Part shown: positions 43,139 to 53,527 of the stretch, piece after piece | Position numbering within the stretch: position 1 is the first letter of the stretch | Layout: every line of letters starts with the position of its first letter | Source: Morinoia aosen | Taxonomy: Eukaryota > Arthropoda > Malacostraca > Amphipoda > Talitridae | Assembly (NCBI GenBank): GCA_030386875.1 | Contig: CM059580.1 | Span: 1,206,838-1,270,837 of the forward strand | Direction of reading: 5' to 3' | DNA: 64,000 nt | Notes under the pieces: model-generated | What the model was told of the DNA's origin: nothing | What the model saw: the letters and a program-made list of their open reading frames with translations, nothing else | Databases searched by the model: none | Program-made: the position numbers and the translations under genes

Positions 43139-44400
43139 ATGTTTGTTTTGTTGTTGTTCTTTTTGTTTCATTCATTCGTCATTTTTGCCTCGGTTTATTT
43201 TCCTTCATAATTCTTCTTTACAAAAGTGAGGGATCCTAAGTTACCCCAAAATCCAAAAAGCACATGAGTGAGTAACCATCATATATTCTAAAGTTATGTT
43301 ATCTAAATTCAAAAGTTTGGTGACCAGAAAAAACACACAACATGAGTTCAAAGCGCCTGTACGTACATTTCAACGTAAAAATAGTCTATGCTAGTTTACC
43401 ATAAAAACAGCTTTCTTTAACAACGTCGAATAGAAAACGGCGATTGATTGATTTTTCCTTTCGGGAGTCGGAAACATCCTTGCAAAAGCGGCGCTTTCTC
43501 TTAACTCTGCAACAGCGCCGCATAACCCTGGTCGACCCAATCAGCTGCTACCACGTTCACGAGCGCGTTCATCTTGATCTCTAATTTCAGGGAAAAAACA
43601 ACGAAGCAAACATTTTAAATTAAAATAATATGTTTCAATAGCTCATGGTAACTGATTTCATGTATCCCTATACATAAAATAGAATTTTCTTGAGTTAAAG
43701 ACCATTTAGGAACATTATTTTGGAAAAATATAGATTAGTTAATCCCTTTTTTAGTATTTATGACAGTAGTTTGTTATGGTGAATGAGAGTTTCTGAAAGC
43801 CATAAAAATAACTATATACTTTCGAATTTTCTGTCGGATTAGCTATAAAGTATATTTTCACAGAAATATGAGCGATATCTGAAAATAAAACAATGCACTC
43901 TATCCATGGTATTAAATAACCGAAATTGAGTTCGGCTTTAAATCAAATCTATGTAAATTTCAATAACATATACTACTAGCATTTTTACCACGGGTGATGT
44001 AACCGAAATATAGCTCATTTCCTATAACTATTTATACTTTTTTATGTTCATATAGAAAGGTTTTACGTAATGTTAGGTATGGGAGAGTGAAGTTCATCGA
44101 GGCCATTCATTGGCTTTAGAGAATGACTAATTCAGGCTAATTATCTACTACTATGAATGACCGTCGTGTGTATGTATATTTATATATTCCGTGTCACGCT
44201 CTGAAAAATAGATAGTGAGAAATTAGCACTGGCTGTCATGGTTTCAGTTCATTGGTAAATTAATACACTCATTTTCGCTGTACAAGTGCACTACAATGAG
44301 TCACTTTCAAATAAATTAGAGAGATGTATGAACTTTTGACTTCTCCCGAGTTGGAGAACTAATTGAGTTTGATTTTTAAAGGTTGAATATCAAGGGTCAC
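43139..44400. other. AT-rich intergenic DNA, unannotated
   Basis: No gene, array or transposon boundary recognised, apart from the short segment at 43465-43530 that resembles 36860-36935. Confidence 0.4.
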
Positions 44401-45047
44401 CAGTGTTTATTCCAAACACACTTAATTACTAATTGAATGATTTAAGGGCCTCTGACTCTGAAGGAGTTCGGCGTATTCGAGTTGCCTTCCTGGCATCTAT
44501 TTTTCCACTTGCACTATTGCCTATTGCAGGATAATGACGGAACTGGATAATCTCGCCTCGGTTTTTTATTTGACGACTCTGGGCGCCGTGACTACGGCCG
44601 CAGTATGGGGGTCCACTTCTTGAGGAAGGAGATCCGGGTCCAGGGAGTAGCCGCACTTCAGCAGGTGCCGCGGCTCGAGGGAATCCGGTGTGGATCCCGG
44701 CGAGAGTGGATTTGTTAGTGTAATATTCCGGAGGTGCGGTAACAGTTGATTATATGAGTATACGAAGGAGGTAGTTTATTTTCTGCTATTGCCTTGAGGC
44801 TTGGGTGGTTGCTAGGTAGCCGTGTGGCTTAGTTGAATTGAGAGGGATGTTGATTGAATGTTGAGGTGATTGTTCGTGTGTCGGCCTCCCAGGATCTTCT
44901 GTACGGGAGATTGGTTTGGGTTACTTGTTCAAGCATGATAACACGAGGAGAGACAGTCGCTACGCAAGCCAGGCTGCGAGCTTTACTGCTGAATTACAGG
45001 GTTGCCTCAAATAGAGGATTATATATGCGGGTGCCTCGGCCCAATTC

Positions 45048-45065
45048 TGGCGCCTGAACAAGGGC
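45048..45065 (+). other. Primer-binding-site-like sequence of a decayed LTR element
   Basis: TGGCGCCTGAACAAGGGC begins with TGG and closely resembles the tRNA-Lys-type primer sites used by many LTR retroelements. Any LTR would lie just upstream (about 44400-45047, GC-richer than its surroundings). I find no second LTR and no gag/pol frames downstream. Confidence 0.4.
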
Positions 45066-45504
45066 GAGGCAGTCGCAACAATAAGTACTCGTATGGACAA
45101 TCATGAATCTCCCTACATGCCCTTAATTTCCCAACTAGAATTCTCCGGGTACTATTAATCGTGACGCGTCGTGTACGATCATCTCCGGATTGGAGTGCAA
45201 GATTGATACATGAGATAAGGATATTACTGGGTAGGCAATGTGAGTTAGTTTGTCTTCATTAATATTAAAGGCTTCTGCCGCCCAATAATCTACGCTTTGA
45301 CTGCTATTTACAATGAGTATCCTAAGAGTTGGCAGTGTTTGATTCGAACGTTTACGCTAAGCCGCCGTCGCGGCCGGCTGTATTGATCATAACTAAGGCT
45401 AGAATTGTCATAAAGATTACTTGACTTAAGCTAGGAATTGTGCCAAAGAGTGCACGTGCAATCTAATTATTGTTATTACTTATTATTATATGAGAAATGA
45501 AAGG

Positions 45505-45600
45505 TGTCCTACGAGAGGAGAGAGGAAGGCACCATTTGAAAAAGGTTAGAGGGAACGCGGAATCTATGCACAAAGTGCACAGAATTGGTAGATGAGGAGG
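45505..45600 (-). repeat. Interspersed repeat family R1, fragment
   Basis: GAAGGCACCATTTGAAAAAG and GGAATCTATGCACAAAGTGC match the end of R1 seen at 57404 and 59961. Confidence 0.6.
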
Positions 45601-47149
45601 AGGATCAGAGCACAAGAAGGATTTAGAGAACATTGATCATGAGGATACCTATCAGAATAGTATTAGGCATCCTATGAGTTATAATGACAACAACCACTGG
45701 AGGTAGCCGCCATTGCCAAGAGGTCAAAGGAACAAGTAGCTACAGTTGAGGGCGACCAATTTCTGGTTACACCAAATTTAGCCCCCCAAATCAGATAGTT
45801 GGATGATTTCTGGATTAGAATTTCCAGGAGTTGGGAACTTAGAATATTCGGAGACTTTCCGAGGTAAGCATAATTACCCTAATTTCTAACTCAAGTAACG
45901 GCTAATTATTGACATTTTTATATACACAAATTGACCTAACCCAAAAATCAATAGTAAGAGTTGTCACTAAAAATGATTATGATAGAAATTCTTGCTACAG
46001 TTAATGATCAGGAAAGAATGATTATTTATGTGACACGACTTGAGGTAAGTAGCTACCGAGGATACAATCTCTATTGTGTAAATAACTTATCATGGCTTCA
46101 TTTCCCACGATATGACATTTAAACATTGACTAAAATTCAAGGAAATTCCACAAATTAAATAGATCTGACTTACTAAACATACAAAACTTGAGAGCACAAT
46201 TGATTACACTTGGACACACAAGAGATGGCAAAAACCCTAATGGCGATCACTAGATTACTCCAATTCAATTTTTATTAGAGGCTTGAACACATCAGCAGCT
46301 TTGCCCGGACAACTAAGGTGGCATGAGCAGTAACCTTTGGGCCTAGGTCTCACTTAATAAATCAATGATGGTAAAAATCTACAACATTTTGCTAAATGCA
46401 ATTGAACTAGAAAGCTCATGTTTCTAGTTTTTCTAACTGAATTAAACAAGGTACAATGAATATTTAATTAAATTTACTAACTACCTATTCTTCAGAATCA
46501 AGCATTATTTGTGTTTTGCTAATTGATTAACTACCTAATTTGATTTAGAAACCCAGTTGGGGCAATACTTGGTAATTGATGCAGGACTAGATGCATTCAG
46601 AAGAATACATCTGTGAGTAAAATAATTGGTGCTAGCCTACTTGATAAAACATACACACATTATGAAATATTGGGCCAAAATATTTTTGACAAAAGGAAAA
46701 TTCTAGCTTGATAATAAATAACCATACTGAATTTTGGCATGATACATTCTTTTTGAAATAACTTCACATTGAAATGTTGACAAAAAATCATTTTAAGAGA
46801 AGGAGAATTTCTAGCCTGAATAAATGCCATTATATAGAAATGTTGAAATTGAAATGTTGACATAAAATTATTTTAAGAACAAAAGGGAGAACTCCCTACA
46901 AATGGCTTTACATTGAATCGTGAATAGTTTGCTGCAAATTTTAAGGTAGGATATACAACAATACACAAGGAAAAATGGCCTGTGGGGAACCCAAATTCTG
47001 GGCAAGAAAAATCCTAAGCATTTAGCACTCTGGAAACTTTCGGCGATTTTCTTAATACATCACACAATAATATCATTGATAGTTTACATAATACACAAAT
47101 ATAGTTACCCGTAGAACAGCACAGTAACACACAATCTCTAATTCTCACC
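45601..47149. other. AT-rich DNA beside the gypsy element, unannotated
   Basis: Contains an imperfect internal repeat at about 46680-46890 (GAAATGTTGACA-AAAAT-ATTTTAAGA). No gene recognised. Confidence 0.4.
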
Positions 47150-47436
47150 AGAGAAAACACGCGGTGCACACACTTTCAATGACTTGGTACGAGTGGAGCT
47201 AGTGCGAGTGGAAATGTTGCCGGCAAAGCGTCATGGAGGGTTTCGTTACAACGCAAAAGTGATTTCTTAGAGAATGAATTTTTCAATGCACAATTTTAAT
47301 GGAATTGAGAATAGAAGTTAATTAATTCCGTAATGAAATTTTATTCTGATGGTTGGATTTGTTTTACTGAATTTTTAATGATCATTTTGAGAATTTCCGA
47401 AATTTATACTGAGTTGCGTGCCGAAGGTTCGCTACA
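47150..47436 (-). repeat. 3' LTR of the gypsy element
   Basis: 287 bases, 285 identical to the other LTR. On the minus strand it begins TGTAGCGAACC and ends TTTTCTCT. Confidence 0.95.
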
Positions 47437-47456
47437 GCTACCCTCCCCCCAAAGGA
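47437..47456 (-). other. Polypurine tract
   Basis: Minus-strand CCTTTGGGGGGAGGGTAGC directly before the 3' LTR, where plus-strand DNA synthesis is primed in LTR elements. Confidence 0.8.
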
Positions 47457-47588
47457 GACCGAAAGGTCTGGGAGCGGCGAAGCCGATCTCCGACAATTAC
47501 GCGAAAGACAACAGGCTGCGAAGAAGTATCCGAGGGCCGTGACAGCCAAAGAAAATTAGGAGAGAAGGACAGGACAGAGTTAACCACC

Positions 47589-49670
47589 CTACGACTGCGC
47601 GTAACGATCTGGCTGACGAAGGGGTCTGCCAGACCTGCTACACTGCTCGGGGGCTGTAGGAGGAATAAGCTTGGGGGCTGTGAAAGTTGACGTTCGGATC
47701 CCCAACTGGGACAATGACAGAGTATCTGGGGGATTCCCGTGATGGGGGGTTAAAGTAGTAGAAGCGCTATCTGAGGTGGAGGCACCCGAATTCCTAGTCT
47801 CCAACGGCGTTCTTTGAACGGTATACGGGGGAACTACGAACTCGTTGCACTCCATAGTGGGAGGAAGGGTCTTAGCCCAAGTGGACAGGTGCAACCCAGG
47901 AGGCTCGACAGGTGTTGACCTGGGGCTGATTTGCAGCCTGGGTTGTTGTGGTTCACGAGAGTGTGTCGGGGTGTCGTCCGGAAGGGACAAAAACGCCGCC
48001 TTAAGACGATCTATGCTGACACTGTCGCTCTTGGTACCCCTTTCGATAATGAAATGTTTCGGGGACCTCTTGAGGACCCTGAAGGGGCCATCATAGGGGC
48101 GTCGCAGAGGGGTCTTTACCCCGTCTACCCGGACGTAAACGTGGGTGCAACTTTGTAAGCAAGGGTCTAAACTTTCAGATGGTGAAGGGAGGCGAGGTGG
48201 TATGTAAACTACTTCGCTCATGACGCGCTTTAGTCGTGCTGCGTAATCGGCGATTTGGCTGGGGGATTCGTCGGTTTGGTACGTGGGATCGATAACATCA
48301 CCAGGCAATCGTAATGATTGCCCGTAAAGCAGCTCAGAGGACGTGCACTTTTGATCCTGCCGAAATAGGTTTCTCAGAGTAAGTAATACGATCGGCAGCC
48401 TTTCGACCCAATCGTGGTGACATTTTAAGCACCGTAATGCCGCTTTGAGGTCGCGGTGAACCCTCTCGATGAGTCCGTTCGATTGGGGGTGATACGCCGT
48501 TGTCGAGATGTTTGCGCATCCTAAGATTTTGGAGATTTCTAACCACAAGGCGGAAGTGAATTGAACCCCACGATCATGCGTTATGCTCAAAGGGACTCCG
48601 AACCGGGATATCCACGTCTCGACAAAAGTGCGTGCTACAGATTCTGCAGTTATGTTAGCGATGGGGACAGCCTCGACCCAGCGGGAGAAGCGATCGATCA
48701 TGGTGAGCAAGTAACTATACCCACGAGAAATAGGGAGGGGGCCTACCAAATCTAGGTTGACTGCGTCAAATTTTCTGCCGGTAAATGCACAAGGGTGAAT
48801 TGCGGCTTTGTTGTGCCGAGTGACTTTGCTTGCTTGGCAATCTGGGCAATGACGAACGAACTCTCTTATAGCCCTACGCATCCCGGGCCAGACAAAACGA
48901 TCTGCGATTAGGCGGAAAGTTCTATCCGTCCCAGGATGCGACAAGTTATGGTAATGCTTAATGGCGGGCAAACGCAAGTTGCTAGGCAGATAATAACGGT
49001 TCGGCCGATCGGCGTCACAGTAAACGCCTTCTCTGAGTGAGAGTTTTAAGGAGGAGTCGGGGCACTCAATTAAGTTATGGATTTCCAAGTCGCACTGCTG
49101 CGCACGAATGACATCGGCTAGCGAAATCGCTTGTACTGAGGGTCGGAACTCGGGTGCTGACGGGTTTAATACCGCGCTGTACACACGCGATAAGCAATCA
49201 GCAACCGTGTTTTCCTCGCCTTTGATGTGCCTGATGTCACTCGTGAACTGCGCGATAAAACTCAAGTGCCGGCTTTCCCTAGGAGAGTGGCGCTCGGGAG
49301 GCATTCGGATAGCGTTGAGGATAGGTTTGTGGTCAGTATAAATTATGAATTGACGAGCTTCAAGGGTGTAGCGAAAGTGCTTTACCGCCAAGTAAATGGC
49401 TAGGAGCTCTCTCCCGAACGTGCTGTAACGTTGTTCGGTTGAGGAGAGCTTGCGGCTGAAAAACGCCAACGGCGAAGTGATATTATTTACAGTTTGCTGC
49501 AACACAGCACCGACCGCTATATTCGATGCGTCCGCCACCAGGTTGAATTCTGCCTCAGGGTGTGGGTAAGCTAATTCTGTAGCAGTAGCGAGTCTCTCTT
49601 TGATGAGCTCGAACGCTCTCTCTGCCTCCCCAGTCCACTCGACCGTAACGGGTTTGCCTCTTTTTTTTTT
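47589..49670 (-). CDS. Gypsy pol, RNase H and integrase part
   Basis: An open frame continuing pol after a frame break at the A10 run (49661-49670). RNase H acidic residues are visible in V-A-D-A-S, G-R-E-L-L and Y-T-D-H-K. The integrase has an H-H-C-C zinc finger (H..H then CPDC) and a DD35E core: D in NLDLVGP, D in THDRG, E in NGLIERVH. A chromodomain is not evident; the C-terminal tail is Pro/Ser/Thr-rich. The enzyme domains look undamaged, so the break may be a recent indel or a homopolymer sequencing error. Confidence 0.92.
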   Translation of the reverse strand, partial: KKKRGKPVTVEWTGEAERAFELIKERLATATELAYPHPEAEFNLVADASNIAVGAVLQQTVNNITSPLAFFSRKLSSTEQRYSTFGRELLAIYLAVKHFRYTLEARQFIIYTDHKPILNAIRMPPERHSPRESRHLSFIAQFTSDIRHIKGEENTVADCLSRVYSAVLNPSAPEFRPSVQAISLADVIRAQQCDLEIHNLIECPDSSLKLSLREGVYCDADRPNRYYLPSNLRLPAIKHYHNLSHPGTDRTFRLIADRFVWPGMRRAIREFVRHCPDCQASKVTRHNKAAIHPCAFTGRKFDAVNLDLVGPLPISRGYSYLLTMIDRFSRWVEAVPIANITAESVARTFVETWISRFGVPLSITHDRGVQFTSALWLEISKILGCANISTTAYHPQSNGLIERVHRDLKAALRCLKCHHDWVERLPIVLLTLRNLFRQDQKCTSSELLYGQSLRLPGDVIDPTYQTDESPSQIADYAARLKRVMSEVVYIPPRLPSPSESLDPCLQSCTHVYVRVDGVKTPLRRPYDGPFRVLKRSPKHFIIERGTKSDSVSIDRLKAAFLSLPDDTPTHSREPQQPRLQISPRSTPVEPPGLHLSTWAKTLPPTMECNEFVVPPYTVQRTPLETRNSGASTSDSASTTLTPHHGNPPDTLSLSQLGIRTSTFTAPKLIPPTAPEQCSRSGRPLRQPDRYAQS

Positions 49671-50611
49671 GGTTTAATCAAGGAGGTGAGCGGGGCAAGG
49701 GTCTCTGCACAGTTCCTCAGGAATCGGTGGTAAAAATTAACCGATCCCAAGAACCTGCGCAACTGTCTTTGGGTCGTTGGTCTCGGAAAGTTCCGTAAGG
49801 CTGCCACTCTTTCGGGAAGCGGCTTAATTCCCCTCTCGCTAATGTGGTGACCCAAGAAAGTCAATTCCTTCTTTCCCAACACACACTTCTCTGGATTGAT
49901 CAGTAGTGAGTGCGACGCTAGTCGTTTGCAAAGCTCTCTCAGATGATGTACATGTTCCTCAGGCGTCCCCGAGGCCACTAGCACATCGTCAAGATAACAG
50001 TACAAAAAGGGTAGGTCGGAAAGGAGTTTCGTCATGTGACGCTGAAAGGTCTGAGGAGCATTACGCAGGCCATATGGCATGCGAAGATACTCGAACAGAC
50101 CAAACGGCGTGCACACAGCGGTCTTTTTAATAGAACTCTCGTGCATCGGAATCTGATTGAAGGCACGTTTGAGATCAATTTTAGAGAAGATTTTTGTCCC
50201 TGCGAGATTAGCAGTGAAATCCTGTAGTAAGGGAATGGGGAACCTATCGGGTGTGGTGACTGCGTTAAGCATCCTATAATCCCCACAGATGCGCGTTTCG
50301 CCATTAGCCTTCGGCACTAAGATCAAAGGACTAGACCAGGGACTCTTTGAGATACGAACTGTCCCATCAGCTAACATCCGCTGGAATTCAGACTTTACCT
50401 CCTGCAATCGGTCTGGGGGAAGACGCCGTACTTTAGCGTGAACGGGCGGACCACTCGTCTCAATATAGTGTTCCGTCAGCGTGTTGTGATTAGAGTTTAC
50501 GTTAGGTAAGGAAAGGGCAGGGAATTCTGCCAACACCCGTTCGTATAGGGGCAAGTGATAGTGACGTTGCAAGTCACGTTTGCTGTGACGTTCACCATAT
50601 TGACCGAGTGG
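49671..50611 (-). CDS. Gypsy pol, reverse transcriptase part
   Basis: Contains the standard RT blocks, including [28 protein letters not shown] and the catalytic YLDD near 49985-49996. The frame is -1 relative to the protease frame and runs out of the true pol frame at the A10 run. Its 5' limit is not exact: the frame is open upstream and overlaps the end of the protease frame. Confidence 0.92.
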
Positions 50612-51006
50612 AGAGGCCTTCTTTCACTGGATTCGCTATCAAACAAGCATCCGTTTCTCACGTCCACCACGAGCGCAAACCTCTGCAGAAAGTCTGCACC
50701 AATGATGGCCGTGTCCACATCCGCCACTATGAACACGAACTCCATTGAACGTTTGAGGTTGAGGGAGCAGGTAAGTGATTTTGTGCCGTAGCATAGGATG
50801 GGTGAGCCGTTTGCGGCTTTAAGACTCGGGGTTCCCGTACCCTGTTTCTCTATTTGGGAGGCCGGGATAAGGCTGACAGCGCTACCCGTGTCTATGAGGA
50901 ATCTAATGCTGGTTAAGGGGTCAAAAATCGTGAGGCATCGAGTCAATATCGGTTTAGTAAGCGACGGCGCCTGACTCGCTCTTACGCCGCGCTGTAACCG
51001 TTTTTT
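50497..51006 (-). CDS. Gypsy pol, aspartic protease part
   Basis: Frame -1 to gag, entered near the AAAAAAC site. FLIDTGSAVSLIP (catalytic Asp near 50891) and I-I-G-A-D-F-L are the paired signatures of a retropepsin. The open frame ends at 50497, while the RT continues in another frame, so a second shift or an indel lies at about 50570-50640. Confidence 0.9.
   Translation of the reverse strand, partial: KKRLQRGVRASQAPSLTKPILTRCLTIFDPLTSIRFLIDTGSAVSLIPASQIEKQGTGTPSLKAANGSPILCYGTKSLTCSLNLKRSMEFVFIVADVDTAIIGADFLQRFALVVDVRNGCLFDSESSERRPLHSVNMVNVTANVTCNVTITCPYTNGCWQNSLPFPYLT
50964..51006 (-). other. Probable -1 ribosomal frameshift site between gag and protease
   Basis: The gag codons CAA AAA AAC contain the canonical slippery heptamer A AAA AAC (51006-51000). 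The gag stop follows 15 bases later. A six-pair stem (GCGGCG with CGCCGT) starts nine bases downstream. A -1 slip leads exactly into the protease frame. Confidence 0.75.
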
Positions 51007-51926
51007 TGGTGAAGAAGTGCAAACATGGGGCATGTGGGACCCTCACATTTTCGGGCCATATGTAAAAATTGCTGGTGATACCAGCACAAATCCTTAGCTT
51101 GAGGATTTTGATTCTGCCTATTGTTAGGTCTCGGGTCGTTCCTCTGAAACTGATTGAATGACCTATTTGCACGGGCCTGGCGGTCAAACGGAGGGGGGTT
51201 TTGAGGGTGAGAATTTGCGTGCTGATGCGGTGGTATTTGGTGTTGAGTTACCGCATGCACATCTCCACGAATGTTGGCACGCTCGGCTTGCTGGGTAGCG
51301 ACTAACGCTCCAACTTGCTGAGCTAGTTCTCGTAGCAGCGCGTCAGTGGTGCTGCCGCTACTATTACTACTACTACTAGTTTGATTTACTGCAGGGGTCG
51401 TGACTGGGCTATTCAGGCCCGATATTTCCGGATCGAGGAGTTTTTCGGCGAATTGGGCTATCTCGTTTAGTGCCACGGGGGCGTTAGGGGAAATGAGGAA
51501 AGGTCGTACGTGCGCAGGCAACCGCTGGATGTACAATGCTTTGAGTGTTTCGTCGTCCATATAGCCCTTCGCTAAGCGTCTCATATTTTTGAGCAACGCT
51601 ATAGGGGATTGATTTTGATTTGATTGATTTTGCGAAAGGGCTAGAATCCGAGAAAAACGATCCTTACTGTAAATTTTTAACATTTCGTTCTTTAAGCGGG
51701 TATACGGGTTATCAAGGTTAGGGTCCAAGAAGCTGGAAACGTCATCTATCACCTGCGTGGGTAAACTCCTAACTAGGGCAAAGTACATCCGCTTTTCGTC
51801 CGTTATGTTCAGGCTTTCGAAAAACTGTTCTGATTGAAGGAACCAGGCATCGATGCCGGTGATTTCGAAGGGTGTCAATTTTAGTGCGGAGTTTGCGTGA
51901 TCATTCGTGCCCTCTGGGGTCGTCAT
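50982..51926 (-). CDS. Gypsy gag
   Basis: 314 residues from the ATG at 51926 (an in-frame ATG at 51983 is less likely because it would begin in the repeated leader). The N-terminal half matches the capsid-like fold of insect gypsy gags (DAWFLQSEQFF; LP-VRPFL). A Gln/Asn/Pro-rich linker leads to a Cys-His segment, CWYHQQF..KC..PTC, in place of a classical zinc knuckle. The end overlaps the protease frame. Confidence 0.9.
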   Translation of the reverse strand: MTTPEGTNDHANSALKLTPFEITGIDAWFLQSEQFFESLNITDEKRMYFALVRSLPTQVIDDVSSFLDPNLDNPYTRLKNEMLKIYSKDRFSRILALSQNQSNQNQSPIALLKNMRRLAKGYMDDETLKALYIQRLPAHVRPFLISPNAPVALNEIAQFAEKLLDPEISGLNSPVTTPAVNQTSSSSNSSGSTTDALLRELAQQVGALVATQQAERANIRGDVHAVTQHQIPPHQHANSHPQNPPPFDRQARANRSFNQFQRNDPRPNNRQNQNPQAKDLCWYHQQFLHMARKCEGPTCPMFALLHQKNGYSAA

Positions 51927-51964
51927 TTTGGTTATTTTTGACACAGGTGTTTCCAAATGGTGCA

Positions 51965-52190
51965 AATAGTGCTTCAGTAGCAATGGTGCTGCAGTAGCAA
52001 TGGAAATTGCGAAGGTTGTTAGTAAGGCGCTTCAGTAGCACTGGAAATAATTTTAGAAGAACTCCTATGGTTTTTTTTTTTTGCTTCAGTAGCAATGGAA
52101 ACGCATGAAGAGTTTTGTAAAAAAGGTGGCTTCAGTATCAATTGAAAACATGAAGAGTTTGTTAGAATAGGCTGCAGTAGCAATAACTTA
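51965..52190 (-). repeat. Degenerate leader repeat of the gypsy element
   Basis: Five to six copies of CTTCAGTAGCAATGGAAA-type units on the plus strand, between the 5' LTR and gag. Confidence 0.8.
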
Positions 52191-52405
52191 TTATTAGGGA
52201 AGAGTTTAGGGAGGAAATGCTATGTTTGACTACTGAATAATGAGGAGCAGAGTACTACCTCCTTCAAGGTAACCATCAACAGAAGTCGACAGCACTGGCA
52301 TGCGCTCATCAACCCACAAAGGACAACTGTGCAAGTGAAAAACACTCTGGTATTAATGCAATTAATAGTCACCAATATGAACTTTGTTGAACTCCCAGGA
52401 TCTTC

Positions 52406-52692
52406 AGAGAAAACACGCGGTGCACACACTTTCAATGACCTGGTACGAGTGGAGCTAGTGCGAGTGGAAATGTTGCCGGCAAAGCGTCATGGAGGGTTTC
52501 GTTACAACGCAAAAGTGATTTCTTAGAGAATGAATTTTTCAATTCACAATTTTAATGGAATTGAGAATAGAAGTTAATTAATTCCGTAATGAAATTTTAT
52601 TCTGATGGTTGGATTTGTTTTACTGAATTTTTAATGATCATTTTGAGAATTTCCGAAATTTATACTGAGTTGCGTGCCGAAGGTTCGCTACA
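52406..52692 (-). repeat. 5' LTR of the gypsy element
   Basis: 287 bases. It should hold the element's promoter. The next bases inward, with TGGGAGTTCAAC about seven bases from the LTR, may be the primer binding site. Confidence 0.93.
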
Positions 52693-52884
52693 GCTGCAAG
52701 CCTTATATATTATTGTCCGTATCGTGGATACTGAATTCAGCAGGGTATTGCGTATTACAACATACTGTATTACAATATACTGTATTGCATATTAAAATAT
52801 GTATACTGTAATGCAATCTAATTTAATACTAAGAATGACTGTCGTGTGTTTATTTGTTTGGTGTCCGTCTCTTCCATGTGTCTG

Positions 52885-53010
52885 TGCTCACCAGGACGCT
52901 CAATGACCGTATCTGTGATACAAGTTTCACCAGTGCAGAAGTACAAGAATATTTTGATGGCGGGTACTGTTGGGATGGATATATTTGTTGGGCATCCACA
53001 TCTGGAAGGA
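52885..53010 (-). mobile_element. Single-unit relative of the 61-bp array element
   Basis: Reverse complement of 38800-38930: GGACGCTCAATGACCG, GTATCTGTGATAC, AAGTACAAGAATATTTTGAT, then one 61-bp unit ending CATCCACATCTGGA. Confidence 0.8.
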
Positions 53011-53389
53011 AATTATAAAGAAAGTATAGAATCCTGTCATTTTTAACGGCGTGTGCACTAGATGAGGGTATAATGTAACAACATGCGTAATAGTATAGTC
53101 AGGTCAAACAAGGCTCGTTCTAAATAAATGATCACAAAAACAGATTTTTCAATTTCCGTATTGTCGGAATGATCGATAGTCTGATAAGCCCAAAATAATA
53201 ATTTATTTATTCCGCTGCCTTTCTTTCCCCGCAGATCATAGGCAACCCAGAAAAGCCGGTTATACATAAATCTTTATAATTATTTTTAAACACTTAATAT
53301 GAATTTTGCCTATATTTAGTTACGTCAGAGAACAAAAAACGGGGTTGAAGTTTTTTTTTAAAAGGTAAATATTTTATTTTGAAAATGTC

Positions 53390-53527
53390 GAAGATTAAAT
53401 AAATACATCGAGCTTTCATTGAGTGTTTATGGATATTGAGTTTGTGACAACTGGTCGGTCAGCAGCAATATGACAAATTATCCCCTCCGTGGCTACCGGT
53501 GGGTCACGTCGCCAGTCAAAGTGTTAA
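53390..53527 (-). mobile_element. piggyBac-like MITE family, truncated copy
   Basis: ACTGGTCGGTCAGCAGCAAT, CCCCTCCGTGGC and the terminal CAGTCAAAGTGTTAA (TTAA at 53524-53527). The other end is not found. Confidence 0.65.

Larger units (their letters stand above)
47150..52692 (-). mobile_element. Ty3/gypsy LTR retrotransposon (5.5 kb)
   Basis: Two 287-base LTRs frame gag and a pol in the order protease, RT, RNase H, integrase, which defines Ty3/gypsy. There is no env. A purine-rich tract borders the downstream LTR. LTRs differ at two positions, so insertion is recent. I do not find a matching target duplication: the outer flanks are TCACC and GCTGC. The element is not intact as written, because pol changes frame twice beyond the expected gag-pol shift. 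Confidence 0.95.

Noticed and set aside
49655..49672. Programmed frameshift at the A10 run in pol
   Set aside because: A -1 slip is possible on such a run, but a programmed shift between RT and RNase H is not known for this family. An indel or read error is simpler.
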